From the NCBI RefSeq assembly GCF_026013545.1, contig NZ_JAPDOG010000009.1, positions 1-64,000 of the forward strand: a stretch of 64,000 bases of DNA, given 5' to 3'. This DNA comes from Defluviimonas salinarum (GTDB lineage: Bacteria > Pseudomonadota > Alphaproteobacteria > Rhodobacterales > Rhodobacteraceae). Both the position numbers and the translations under genes were made by a program. A model generated the notes under the pieces. The model searched no databases. It saw only the letters and a list, made by a program, of their open reading frames with translations, and had not been told where the DNA came from. Of this stretch, positions 8,562 to 16,197 are shown piece by piece (the first letter of the stretch is position 1; every line of letters begins with the position of its first letter).

Positions 8562-8680
8562 CTTTCCATCCTTCGTTCTGCTGACTTGACGATGGCAGGG
8601 ATGGTAATTGAGCCTGATTGGGTCGGTAATCCGCTTGGTGCGGCATTTACTATTTCAAAAACCAGAATAATACTTGCGGC
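8562..8680. promoter_or_regulatory. Divergent intergenic region expected to hold LysR-controlled promoters
   Basis: This 119-bp gap separates the small basic protein gene from the LysR gene and is clearly more AT-rich than its surroundings (for example ATTTACTATTTCAAAAACC near 8645). LysR regulators normally bind T-N11-A motifs in such gaps. Candidate imperfect repeats such as GGTAATTGAG and GGTAATCCG are present, but no single operator can be assigned with confidence. Confidence 0.35.
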
Positions 8681-9616
8681 ATGGACATGCTCATGGCCAT
8701 GAAGGTTGCCGCAGAAATCGCCCATCGCGGCAGTTTCGCCGCGGCGGGCCGCGCACTCGGTCTGTCGCCGCCCTCGGTCAGCCGGATCGTCTCCGAGCTT
8801 GAAGCCGACCTCGGCGTGCGGCTCTTCAACCGCAGCACGAGGCATGTCGCGTTGACGGAGGAGGGACAGGTATTCTTCCGAAGGGGCGAGGCGATACTTG
8901 AAGAAATCGATGCCTTGAGAGAAGTGACGCGAGCGCAGCATCGTGTCCTCAGTGGCCAGATCACGCTCAGCTCGTCGGTTGCATTCGGCAATGAGCTGCT
9001 GCCGCCGGCAATCGCGGGGTTTCTGGCCAGGCATCCGGAGGTACAGGTTCAACTCGGCGTTTCAAACCGGACCGTGGACCTCATTCAGGAGCATGTGGAT
9101 ATCGCGTTTCGCATAGGCGTTGGCGGGTTGCCGGACTCGACGCTCAAGGCGGTAAGGGTTCTCGATTACCGGCTGATCTTCGTCGCATCGCCCGGTTACC
9201 TGAGCGCGCATGGCTACCCGACCGATCTGGAGGAGCTCAAAGGGCGGCCGGTCGTTAAGCTTTTCACGGGCAGTTGGGGCCACGTTCATACCCTTCAGAC
9301 GCCGGATGGCCCCGTCGAATACCGTCTCCCGGAAGCTTTTAGCGTTGATGCGTTCCGTGCCCAGCTTGGGGCGGTTCTCGCCGGGCATGGCCTCTCGCTC
9401 ATGCACGACTACGTTGCCGCGCCGGAGATCGCAGCGGGGCGGCTGGTCCACGTTCTGCCCGGGTTTCAGACGGTGCCGCAATCGGTCTACGCGGTTTACG
9501 CGCATCGTCACCTGATGGCGACGCGAATTCGGGTCTTTCTGGATTTCATCCTGGAGTGGTTCAAAGGCCGGGGCGTGCCGCTCGGTGGTCCGGAAGAGTC
9601 GGAGGATCGCCGGTAG
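8681..9616 (+). CDS. LysR-family transcriptional regulator
   Basis: The 311-residue protein has an N-terminal winged helix-turn-helix (about residues 1-60; LGLSPPSVSRIVSELEADLG is the recognition region) and a periplasmic-binding-like effector domain after about residue 90. It belongs to the CrgA-like subgroup by the RLFNRSTRHVALTEEG stretch. Several in-frame ATGs occur close together at 8681, 8687, 8693 and 8699, so the start is uncertain by a few codons. Its likely targets are itself and the divergent small gene. The TAG stop at 9614-9616 is followed in the same frame by a second, partial LysR C-terminus (separate entry). The effector is unknown. Confidence 0.92.
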   Translation: MDMLMAMKVAAEIAHRGSFAAAGRALGLSPPSVSRIVSELEADLGVRLFNRSTRHVALTEEGQVFFRRGEAILEEIDALREVTRAQHRVLSGQITLSSSVAFGNELLPPAIAGFLARHPEVQVQLGVSNRTVDLIQEHVDIAFRIGVGGLPDSTLKAVRVLDYRLIFVASPGYLSAHGYPTDLEELKGRPVVKLFTGSWGHVHTLQTPDGPVEYRLPEAFSVDAFRAQLGAVLAGHGLSLMHDYVAAPEIAAGRLVHVLPGFQTVPQSVYAVYAHRHLMATRIRVFLDFILEWFKGRGVPLGGPEESEDRR

Positions 9617-9763
9617 GCTTCGGCTGTGCGGCTGCTGCTGGACCACGTGACCGTCGAGCAGCCGGTCCACGCGGTCTTCCTGCATCGGACCCACGTTCCG
9701 TCCAAGGTCCGGGTAATCGTCGACTACCTCGTCGACCACTTCGCGCGGCTCGGCAGGGGTGGC
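9617..9763 (+). pseudogene. Relic of a LysR regulator C-terminus, in frame after the intact LysR stop
   Basis: Reading on in the same frame past the upstream TAG gives a stretch that includes VEQPVHAVFLHRTHVPSKVR followed by VIVDYLVDHFARL. This aligns with the end of the preceding LysR protein (VPQSVYAVYAHRHLMATRIR then VFLDFILEWF), so it is the last 45 or so residues of a second LysR regulator. There is no helix-turn-helix or effector core, and the open frame continues into the start of the next gene without further similarity. It is best explained as the remains of a duplicated or neighbouring LysR gene after deletion. A 72-codon frame starting at 9626 is open, but translation is not expected. 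Confidence 0.75.
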
Positions 9764-9840
9764 GCATGCGCTCGGACGATTTTCGCCGCGATTCAGGCGG
9801 TTCGCGGTATCATGGCCGCGAACCGAGAGGGAGGAGCATC

Positions 9841-10539
9841 ATGAGTTTCGTCAAGACGCTGGCGGCGCTGGCCGCCGGTTTCGCTGCCGCCAAGGGCTAT
9901 GACAAGTACCAGGACATGGGCGGCATGGCCGGGGTGAAGAAGATGATGAAGGAGGCAGGAGAGCCGGGCGGCATGGTCGACCAGCTCGGCGCGAGCGCCG
10001 AGAAGATGGGCCTGCCGGGCGGCGCCCGCGCCGTGCGCGAGCTCTACGAGCAGTTCGGCGGTGCGACGGACGCCGCCGAGGCCGGGCTCGGCGGGCTTCT
10101 CGCCTCGATGACCGGCGCGGCTACCGCGGGCAGCAAGGCGATGGGCGAGATGATGGGCGCGATGGTGGGCGCGAGCCCGGCCTCGGCGATCGCCGAGGAG
10201 CACGCGCGGCTGATGATCCGGGCGATGATCCAGGCCGCCAAGGCCGACGGCGAGATCGACGCCGAGGAGCAGCGCAAGATCCTCGACCATCTCGGCGATG
10301 CGAGCGCCGAGGAGGTGGCATTCGTCCGCGCCGAGTTGCAGCGGCCCTCCGACGTGATGGCGCTGGCGCAGGCCACCGACGAGTCGATGCGGGCGCAGAT
10401 CTACGCGACCTCGCTGATGGCGATCCGGGTCGACAACCCGGCCGAGCACATCTATCTCAGCCAGCTCGCCCAGGCGCTCAGGCTCGATCCGACGACGCGG
10501 GCGCGGCTCCACCGGGAAATGGGGCTGGCGGAGGGCTGA
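9841..10539 (+). CDS. DUF533 / TerB-like protein (YebE family)
   Basis: The 232-residue protein has an N-terminal hydrophobic segment (TLAALAAGFAAAKGY) that may be a membrane anchor, a Gly/Met/Ala-rich linker, and a C-terminal DUF533 domain from about residue 115 related to the helical TerB fold, with the acidic KADGEIDAEEQRKI segment (about 135-148) typical of it. E. coli YebE is an inner-membrane protein of envelope-stress regulons; molecular function is not established. ATG 9841 follows GAGAGGGAGGAGC, an excellent ribosome-binding site. The gene overlaps the end of the LysR relic frame by four bases. Confidence 0.82.
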   Translation: MSFVKTLAALAAGFAAAKGYDKYQDMGGMAGVKKMMKEAGEPGGMVDQLGASAEKMGLPGGARAVRELYEQFGGATDAAEAGLGGLLASMTGAATAGSKAMGEMMGAMVGASPASAIAEEHARLMIRAMIQAAKADGEIDAEEQRKILDHLGDASAEEVAFVRAELQRPSDVMALAQATDESMRAQIYATSLMAIRVDNPAEHIYLSQLAQALRLDPTTRARLHREMGLAEG

Positions 10540-10658
10540 CGGCGCAGAAATTGCGCGGCCAAGGGCAGGATTGCGGTTGACTCCGTCCCGCGCCCGGGTA
10601 AAAGGCGGGCTCCAAGGATTTCGCGGGCGGCAGACCGTCCGGCTGTAGGAGAACGACG

Positions 10659-10826
10659 ATGGCGAAGCCGACGACGATCAAGATCCGTCTGAACTCGACG
10701 GCGGGCACCGGGCACTTCTATGTGACCAAGAAGAACGCCCGCACCATGACCGAAAAGATGGTTGTGCGGAAGTACGACCCGGTCAAGCGCGAGCATGTCG
10801 AATACAAGGAAGGCAAGATCAAGTAA
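10659..10826 (+). CDS. rpmG: 50S ribosomal protein L33
   Basis: The 55-residue product begins [20 protein letters not shown] and continues with the KKNARTM segment, matching bacterial L33. It contains no cysteine, so it is the zinc-independent (C-minus) form, as is usual in alphaproteobacteria. The start is preceded by TAGGAGAACGACG. A strong intrinsic terminator follows 26 bp after the stop. Confidence 0.97.
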   Translation: MAKPTTIKIRLNSTAGTGHFYVTKKNARTMTEKMVVRKYDPVKREHVEYKEGKIK

Positions 10827-10852
10827 GATCTGCCGGATCGACGAGGGACAGG

Positions 10853-10881
10853 GGCCGCGCATCAGCGCGGCCTTTTCTTTT
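10853..10881 (+). terminator. Rho-independent terminator after rpmG
   Basis: An 8-bp perfect GC stem, GGCCGCGC (10853-10860) pairing with GCGCGGCC (10865-10872), encloses an ATCA loop and is followed by TTTTCTTTT. The position directly downstream of rpmG and just before the GNAT gene fits the end of the rpmG transcript. Confidence 0.9.
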
Positions 10882-10892
10882 GGTGGAGTACC

Positions 10893-11399
10893 ATGTCCGA
10901 CGGCTTCACGATCCGAACGGCAGGGCCGGCCGATCTTGCGGCGGTCGACGCTTTGCTGGCGCGGTCCTATCCGCGGCTGCTCGCGCCCGACTATCCGCCC
11001 TCGGCTCTGGTCCTCGCGTTGCCGCTTCTGGCGCGGGCGCAGCCGGCCTTGCTCGCCTCCGGGCGCTACTACCTCGCAGAGGCGCCCGACGGGCAGGTGA
11101 TCGGGGCCGGTGGCTGGTCGCGGGCCGCACCGGGCTCCGGCGAAACCGGGCCGGGCCTTGGCCATGTGCGCCATCTCGTGACGGATCACCGGCACCTGCG
11201 GCGGGGCATCGCGCGGGCGATCCTGGAGCGGGTCTTCGCGGAGGCGCGTGCCGGCGGTGTGCGGGAGCTGGACTGCCTGTCGACCCGGACGGCGGTGCCG
11301 TTCTACGCGGCGGTCGGCTTCGAGCGGCTCGAGGAGGTGACCGTCGCGCTGCGGCCCGGCATCGACTTCCCGGCGGTGCGGATGCGGGCGCGGATATGA
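10893..11399 (+). CDS. GNAT-family N-acetyltransferase
   Basis: The 168-residue protein fits the GNAT acyltransferase fold, which uses acetyl-CoA. The acetyl-CoA-binding segment V/RHLVTDHRHLRRGIARAI (about residues 90-108) has the Arg-x-x-Gly-x-Ala signature. The C-terminal FYAAVGFERLE is the usual motif B end. No substrate can be named. The gene starts 12 bp after the rpmG terminator, with GGTGGAG as ribosome-binding site, and converges on the BI-1 gene through a shared terminator hairpin. Confidence 0.85.
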   Translation: MSDGFTIRTAGPADLAAVDALLARSYPRLLAPDYPPSALVLALPLLARAQPALLASGRYYLAEAPDGQVIGAGGWSRAAPGSGETGPGLGHVRHLVTDHRHLRRGIARAILERVFAEARAGGVRELDCLSTRTAVPFYAAVGFERLEEVTVALRPGIDFPAVRMRARI

Positions 11400-11400
11400 A

Positions 11401-11426
11401 AAGGGCCGGGGAGATCCCCGGCCCTT
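11401..11426. terminator. Bidirectional terminator hairpin between convergent genes
   Basis: The perfect inverted repeat AAGGGCCGGGG (11401-11411) / CCCCGGCCCTT (11416-11426) with a 4-base loop begins two bases after the GNAT stop and lies 21 bp from the stop of the convergent BI-1 gene. The A/T ends of the stem give partial U-tracts in both directions. Confidence 0.8.
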
Positions 11427-11447
11427 CGATCTTCGGTTCGGCTCAGA

Positions 11448-12227
11448 TCACTCGCGGTTGCCGAGGAACTGCAGCAGGAACATGAACATGTTGATGAAGT
11501 CGAGATAGAGGTTCAGAGCCCCCATGATCGCCGACTTGCCGAGCCACTCCGCGTCGCCTTGCTGGGCGTGCGCGATGTAGTTGTTCTTGATGTTCTGCGT
11601 GTCATAGGCCGTGAGACCCGCGAAGATCAGCACGCCGAGCGCCGAGATCGCGAGTTGCACCGTGCCCGAGCCGAGGAAGAGATTCACGATCGAGGCAACG
11701 ATCAGGCCGATCACGCCCATGATCAGGAACGAACCCCAGCCCGAGATGTCCTTCTTCGTCGTGTAGCCCCAGAGCGAGAGGCCGGCGAAGGCGATCGCGG
11801 TCACGAGGAAGGTCTGCACGATCGACATGCCGGTAAAGACGAGGAAGATCGAGCTGATCGAGACGCCCATCACAACGGCGAAGCTATAGAACACGAGCTG
11901 CGCGGCCGCGGCCGACATGCGGTTCAGCATCGCGGTGAAGCCGAAGACGAAGGCGAGGGGCGCGAACATCACCACCCATTTCAACGGCGAGAGGTAGAGC
12001 GCGGCGCCGAAGCCCGTCAGGTACTTGTCGGCGCCGATCTGTGCAGCGGCGAGCGACGGGTCGGTGGTCACCGCAAGGCCGGCAATCGCCCAGGCGGCGG
12101 CTGCCGTCAGCAGCATGCCGACCGACATCAGCCCGTAGACTTTGTTCATATGGGCGCGCAGGCCCTCGTCGATCGCTAGCGTCCGGGCGCCTACCCGGCC
12201 GGCACGGATCGTTTCATATTCAGCCAT
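11448..12227 (-). CDS. Bax inhibitor-1/YccA family membrane protein
   Basis: The 259-residue protein has the seven hydrophobic helices of the BI-1 (TMBIM) family, beginning near VYGLMSVGMLLTAAAAWAI (about residues 30-48), with an N-terminal cytoplasmic segment MAEYETIRAGRV. The conserved C-terminal acidic pattern appears as TAYDTQNIKNNY and LYLDFINMFMFLLQF. In bacteria these proteins are inner-membrane proteins linked to calcium leak or to membrane protease (FtsH/YccA) interaction; the exact role is unproven here. It is read alone, with a terminator beyond its stop. Confidence 0.92.
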   Translation of the reverse strand: MAEYETIRAGRVGARTLAIDEGLRAHMNKVYGLMSVGMLLTAAAAWAIAGLAVTTDPSLAAAQIGADKYLTGFGAALYLSPLKWVVMFAPLAFVFGFTAMLNRMSAAAAQLVFYSFAVVMGVSISSIFLVFTGMSIVQTFLVTAIAFAGLSLWGYTTKKDISGWGSFLIMGVIGLIVASIVNLFLGSGTVQLAISALGVLIFAGLTAYDTQNIKNNYIAHAQQGDAEWLGKSAIMGALNLYLDFINMFMFLLQFLGNRE

Positions 12228-12340
12228 CTAAGCCTCCAGATGCGTTTCCCTTGGGCGCGACGTCGCCGCCGCGCCCTTCCGGTGAAATATCGGGAAGCGT
12301 GCGCTCAAATTCAAGCTTTTCCGTCCACGATTTCGTGTCG

Positions 12341-12559
12341 TTAACGAAGCCAGTGCGACGGAACGTCCCAGGCCGGGCGCTCGGACTCGCGACGGGCCTC
12401 GTCGGCGCTTATTCCGATGTCCTTCAGTAAATGGCCGCTGAGTTCGGAGAGTGCCCGGCGCTGGCGGCGGATTTCACGCATCTGGCGCAGGCGGTCGAAA
12501 AGTCCGGTGTGGCGGCGCGGACGGGAATGGGCCAAGGGGTGAATGATCGTGCGTTCCAT
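12341..12559 (-). CDS. DUF1127 domain protein
   Basis: The 72-residue arginine-rich protein carries the DUF1127 core RRALSELSGHLLKDIGIS (about residues 37-54) almost perfectly. Its C-terminal tail (ARRESERPAWDVPSHW) is also typical of Rhodobacterales members. It is divergent from a LysR gene, a recurrent arrangement in this order. Members of the family influence RNA turnover and adaptation to stress or phosphate; no direct activity can be assigned from sequence. Confidence 0.88.
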   Translation of the reverse strand: MERTIIHPLAHSRPRRHTGLFDRLRQMREIRRQRRALSELSGHLLKDIGISADEARRESERPAWDVPSHWLR

Positions 12560-12678
12560 CGGTATTCCTTTCTCGTCGTGATGGGTTGGTGGCTGTTCAT
12601 CAAGAAGCTTGATTTATATGGCATGGTGTGATGAATTAATGAAATGAATGATTGTATAAGAAACGATAACGGATTGTG
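12560..12678. promoter_or_regulatory. Divergent promoter region between DUF1127 gene and LysR gene
   Basis: This 119-bp gap is strikingly AT-rich for this genome. It contains GATGAATTAATGAAATGAATGATT (about 12631-12654), with repeated ATGAAT/ATGAAA units and several T-N11-A matches of the kind LysR regulators bind. It probably holds both promoters and the autoregulatory operator, but exact sites are inferred. Confidence 0.45.
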
Positions 12679-13617
12679 ATGATGCCTCGAAATCTCGATC
12701 TCACCGCCCTCCGAGCTCTGGTCGCGGTTGCCGATGCCGGCGGCGTGACCCGCGCGGCGGGGCTCCTGAATCTCACGCAATCGGCGGTCTCGATGCAGAT
12801 CAAGCGGCTCGAGGAGGGGCTTGGGCTCGGGCTCTTCCTTCGCGCGCAGCGCCGGCTGACGCTGACGCCGGAGGGCGAGCAGCTTCTCCATTACGCGCGG
12901 CGCATGCTGGAACTGAATGACGAGGCGCTGTCGCGGCTTGCGGACACAGGTTTCGACTGCGAGATCCGGCTCGGCGTGCCGCATGACATCGTCTATCCGG
13001 CGATCCCCGGCGTCCTCCAGCGGCTGAATGCCGTCTATCCTTGCGCCCGCGTCAATCTCCTGTCCTGCTTCACGCCTCTTCTCAAGGAGGAGTTCGCGCG
13101 GGGCGAACTCGACCTGATGCTGACCACCGAGGAGGCCCCGGGCGAGGGTGGGGAGGGCTTGGTCCGAATGCCGCTGGCCTGGGTCGGCGCGCCGGGCGGC
13201 AAGGTCTGGCAACGCCGGCCGCTCCGGCTTGGCTTCGAGGAGAATTGCCGGTTCCGTCCCGTGGTACTCGCCGCGCTCGACCGCGCGGGAATCGCTTGGG
13301 AAATGGGCTTCACCGGCCGCTCGAACGACACGATCCAGGCGATGGTCGCGGCCGATCTTGCGGTCACCGCGCGGATGCAGGGATTGATCCCCGACGGGCT
13401 GGCCGAGGTCGTGGATGATGCTCTGCCCGATCTCGGCACGATGCAGATCTGCCTTTACGACGCCGGGATCAGCAAGGGCGAGGTTACTGAACGGCTGAAA
13501 AGCGAGATCGTCGCGGCCTATGCCTCGCCCGAGACGCGCACCACGACCTTGCCGGTCGATTTTCGCGCCCGCAGGAGCGTCAGCGCTTCCTCGGTCCGTG
13601 CCAGCGGCAGCCGGTAG
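12679..13617 (+). CDS. LysR-family transcriptional regulator
   Basis: The roughly 312-residue protein has a LysR helix-turn-helix at residues 5-62 (LLNLTQSAVSMQIKRLEEGL) and an effector-binding domain, beginning with CEIRLGVPHDIVYPAIPG. Start candidates are GTG 12676, ATG 12679 and ATG 12682; 12679 is given here. The subgroup resembles the IlvY/NodD-like regulators often found opposite DUF1127 genes in Rhodobacterales. Its last 100 bases overlap, on the opposite strand, the end of the convergent quinone oxidoreductase gene, so the C-terminal 33 residues (rich in Arg, Ser and Ala) are an overprinted extension. Confidence 0.9.
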   Translation: MMPRNLDLTALRALVAVADAGGVTRAAGLLNLTQSAVSMQIKRLEEGLGLGLFLRAQRRLTLTPEGEQLLHYARRMLELNDEALSRLADTGFDCEIRLGVPHDIVYPAIPGVLQRLNAVYPCARVNLLSCFTPLLKEEFARGELDLMLTTEEAPGEGGEGLVRMPLAWVGAPGGKVWQRRPLRLGFEENCRFRPVVLAALDRAGIAWEMGFTGRSNDTIQAMVAADLAVTARMQGLIPDGLAEVVDDALPDLGTMQICLYDAGISKGEVTERLKSEIVAAYASPETRTTTLPVDFRARRSVSASSVRASGSR

Positions 13618-14489
13618 GAGATGTGAGGCCGGAGCCCGCCCTCCTGGTACCAGCCGAAGAGCGTGGCGAGGCTCGACGTCAGGACCTCCGGACGGAATTT
13701 CAGGTAGCCGCCCCAGTAGAGCCCCATCACCGAGAGGTTCTTGACGAGGAGGTGGTTGGCCTTGATCTGCGGCACGGTTCCGCTTGCGAAACCGATGGCG
13801 AGGATGCGGCCATCGGGATTGGTGGCGCGGAAGGCGGCGTCGAACTGTTCGCCGCCGACGGGATCATAGACCACGTCGGCGCCGCCGAGCGCCTTGATCG
13901 CGCCGCGCAGGTCGCCGGCCTCGCTGTCGATGAGGTGATCGGCGCCGGCGGCCTCGGCCGTTGCGAGCTTGTCGGCGCCGCGTGCGCAGGCGATGACGCG
14001 TGCGCCCATGCGCTTGCCGATCTCCACCGCCGTCAGGCCGACGCCGCCCGCCGCGCCGAGCACGAGGAGCGTCTCGCCAGGCTGCAGTCGCGCCTTGTGG
14101 TCGAGCGCCACATGGCTCGTGCCATAGGCGACCTGGAACGCGGCCGCGTCGTCGAAGGGCATCGCGTCGGGCAGGGGCACGCAGCGCGCAGCCGGGAAGC
14201 AGCCGTATTCGGCGAGCCCGCCGCAGGGCGCATGTACCGCGACCCTTGTGCCGGGGGCGGGGCCCGTCACGCCGGGCCCGACCGCGTCGACCCAGCCGGC
14301 CGGCTCCATCCCGAGCGTCAGGGGGGGCTCGGGCCGTTCCTGGTACTTGCCCTCGATCATCAGGAGATCGGCGAAGTTCAGGCCGCAGGCCGCGATCCTG
14401 AGCCGGACCTCGCCGGGGCCGGGTTCCGGCAGCGGGAGATCGCGCAGTTCCGGCGACCCGCCGAAGGTTTCGATACCGAACGCTTTCAT
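13518..14489 (-). CDS. NADPH:quinone oxidoreductase family protein (zinc-free medium-chain reductase)
   Basis: The 323-residue protein belongs to the quinone oxidoreductase branch of medium-chain dehydrogenases/reductases. The N-terminal GroES-like domain opens MKAFGIETFGGSPELRDLPL. The nucleotide-binding loop is GAAGGVGLTAVEIGKRMGA (about residues 144-162), of the AxxGxxG type of NADPH users. The catalytic-zinc cysteine set is absent, as expected for this branch. ATG 14489 follows GAGGGAGGCAAG on the minus strand; the longer open frame upstream runs through an AT-rich intergenic region and was rejected. It could reduce quinones or activated alkenes such as acryloyl compounds. Confidence 0.9.
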   Translation of the reverse strand: MKAFGIETFGGSPELRDLPLPEPGPGEVRLRIAACGLNFADLLMIEGKYQERPEPPLTLGMEPAGWVDAVGPGVTGPAPGTRVAVHAPCGGLAEYGCFPAARCVPLPDAMPFDDAAAFQVAYGTSHVALDHKARLQPGETLLVLGAAGGVGLTAVEIGKRMGARVIACARGADKLATAEAAGADHLIDSEAGDLRGAIKALGGADVVYDPVGGEQFDAAFRATNPDGRILAIGFASGTVPQIKANHLLVKNLSVMGLYWGGYLKFRPEVLTSSLATLFGWYQEGGLRPHISYRLPLARTEEALTLLRARKSTGKVVVRVSGEA

Positions 14490-14764
14490 CTTGCCTCCCT
14501 CGCTCGAGGGGAGGCTACCTCTCCGATTGAGCGGTTTCCAGTGGCATTGCGCAGGGTAGCATTTGCAGAATGAACAAGGTTTCCTGCACGATCTTTGCGA
14601 AATGAATTGCAAAATGCAAAATTCGCCTGAGGCGAGCGACATGATCTGTATTTTCGTATAGGATGACATCGTGCGATAAATATGGATTCTTGAAGGGAAC
14701 GGCATCGACTGCGCGTGACCGTCGCCTTTTTGGTAATTCCTTATCGAATTTCGGGGAGGTTATT
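14490..14764. promoter_or_regulatory. AT-rich divergent intergenic region upstream of the quinone reductase and XRE genes
   Basis: About 275 bp without a convincing gene. It is much more AT-rich than the flanking coding DNA, especially 14570-14700. It should contain promoters for the oxidoreductase (minus strand) and for the XRE regulator (plus strand), but no -35/-10 pair could be set reliably. An 86-codon minus-strand frame here (14515-14775) lacks a ribosome-binding site and family similarity. Confidence 0.4.
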
Positions 14765-14803
14765 ATGAATGGCACGAAACTTGCTAGTTTAATGACATGG
14801 TAG
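14765..14803 (+). CDS. Possible 12-residue leader peptide upstream of XRE regulator
   Basis: ATG 14765 is preceded by TCGGGGAGG at ideal spacing and opens a 12-codon frame (MNGTKLASLMTW) that stops at TAG 14801-14803, 13 bases before the regulator's start. The strong Shine-Dalgarno sequence and the close position suggest a translated leader that could tune expression of the downstream gene. No attenuator hairpin was identified, so this stays tentative. Confidence 0.35.
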   Translation: MNGTKLASLMTW

Positions 14804-14816
14804 TGTGGAGGCGGAT

Positions 14817-15179
14817 ATGAAACACCCTGTAGATGTGCACGTTGGCAAGCGGGTCCGGCATCGGCGCTGGATGGTTGGCATGACCCAGCAGCAGCTTGCC
14901 GACAAGGTCGGCATCAAGTTCCAGCAGATCCAGAAATACGAAACCGGCATGAACCGGATTTCCGCCTCCCGGTTGTGGGATATCGCGGATGCGCTCAGTG
15001 TGCCGATCAGCTTCTTCTTCGAGGGACTCGATTCCCGCACGCCGATCGTCGAGGAGATCGACGGCGACATCCTCGCCGACAAGGAGGCGCTGATGCTGGT
15101 GCGCTCCTACTACGCGATCCCCGAGGCGCAGCGGCGGCGGCTCTTCGATCTCGCCAAGGTTCTCTCCGACGCGGCCTGA
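14817..15179 (+). CDS. XRE-family helix-turn-helix transcriptional regulator
   Basis: The 120-residue protein begins MKHPVDVHVGKRVRHRRWM and has a Cro/C1-type helix-turn-helix at about residues 12-66 (MTQQQLADKVGIKFQQIQKY is helices 2-3). A C-terminal helical tail (ALMLVRSYYAIPEAQRRRLF) probably dimerises. ATG 14817 is preferred over GTG 14805 because GGAGG lies five bases before it. Nearly identical small XRE proteins are widespread in alphaproteobacteria; targets are generally unknown. Stand-alone gene with its own AT-rich promoter region. Confidence 0.9.
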   Translation: MKHPVDVHVGKRVRHRRWMVGMTQQQLADKVGIKFQQIQKYETGMNRISASRLWDIADALSVPISFFFEGLDSRTPIVEEIDGDILADKEALMLVRSYYAIPEAQRRRLFDLAKVLSDAA

Positions 15180-15241
15180 GGCGGCTTGACCGGGAGGGGC
15201 ACCGGGGGCTACCGCTGACGCAAAGATGCGCGAGGCCCCCG

Positions 15242-16042
15242 ATGAGCCCTTTTCCTGATTCCGAGCGTGATGCGCTCGTGGCCACCGCCCATGCCCTGGC
15301 CGACGCCGCCCGCGAGGCGACGCTGGCGCATTTCCGCGCCGATGGGCTGGCTGCCGACAACAAGGAAACCAGCCGCTTCGATCCGGTGACGGTCGCCGAC
15401 CGCGCCTCGGAGGAGCGGATGCGGGCGATCCTCGCCGAGCGGCGTCCGGACGATGCGATCCTTGGCGAGGAGTTCGGGCCGAAACCCGGAACCTCGGGCC
15501 TGACCTGGGTGCTCGACCCGATCGACGGCACGCGCAGCTATCTCTCCGGCACCCCGACCTGGGGGGTGCTGATCGCGCTTTCCGACCCGACCGGCCCGGT
15601 CTTCGGCCTGATCGACCAGCCCTATATCGGAGAACGCTTCGCCGGCGGGTTCGGGATTTCCGAGGTGACCGGCCCGATGGGGATGCGGCCGCTCAGGGCG
15701 CGCCCGGCGCGGCCGCTCTCGGAAGCGATCCTTTTCACCACCTTTCCCGAGGTCGGCACCGAGGCCGAGGGCGCGGCCTTCCGCCGGCTCTCCGCGCGGA
15801 CCCGGCTGACCCGCTACGGGATCGACTGCTACGCCTACGCGCTCGTCGCCGCCGGCCAGATCGACCTCGTGGTCGAGGCGGGTCTGCAGGCCTACGACGT
15901 GCAGGCGCCGATCGCGGTGATCGAGGCGGCGGGCGGCATCGTCACCGACTGGGAGGGCCGCCCCGCGCATCAGGGCGGAAGGGTGCTGGCCGCAGCCAAT
16001 CCCGAGATTCATCGCGCGGCGATGGAGGTGCTCAACGGCTAG
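15242..16042 (+). CDS. Inositol monophosphatase-family phosphatase, probably histidinol-phosphatase
   Basis: The 266-residue protein has the metal-binding motifs of the family: GEEFG (about residues 78-82), DPIDGTRSYLSGTPTWG (about 97-113) and the C-terminal YDVQAPIAVIEAAGG (about 219-233). The last motif and overall length resemble the HisN type of histidinol-phosphatase used for histidine synthesis in alphaproteobacteria and actinobacteria, but inositol-1-phosphatase or PAP phosphatase cannot be excluded. The start ATG 15242 gives MSPFPDSERDALV. No other his gene is in the window. Confidence 0.82.
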   Translation: MSPFPDSERDALVATAHALADAAREATLAHFRADGLAADNKETSRFDPVTVADRASEERMRAILAERRPDDAILGEEFGPKPGTSGLTWVLDPIDGTRSYLSGTPTWGVLIALSDPTGPVFGLIDQPYIGERFAGGFGISEVTGPMGMRPLRARPARPLSEAILFTTFPEVGTEAEGAAFRRLSARTRLTRYGIDCYAYALVAAGQIDLVVEAGLQAYDVQAPIAVIEAAGGIVTDWEGRPAHQGGRVLAAANPEIHRAAMEVLNG

Positions 16043-16197
16043 GTTCGGCGGATTTTTCGGGATTTTGAACAGGAGTTTTCGGAAATCCCGCATGGTCGCG
16101 TGGCGGCGAACCTTCTAGACTGCCGCCGCTGCCGAGTCCTTCCCCCTTCTGTCGCGCAGCCGTTCCCGATCCACCGAAGGGGGTGGCAGGAGGGAAC

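Noticed and set aside
14515-14775. An 86-codon minus-strand frame in the AT-rich intergenic region
   Set aside because: No ribosome-binding site, no similarity, and it overlaps the putative promoter area of the divergent genes.
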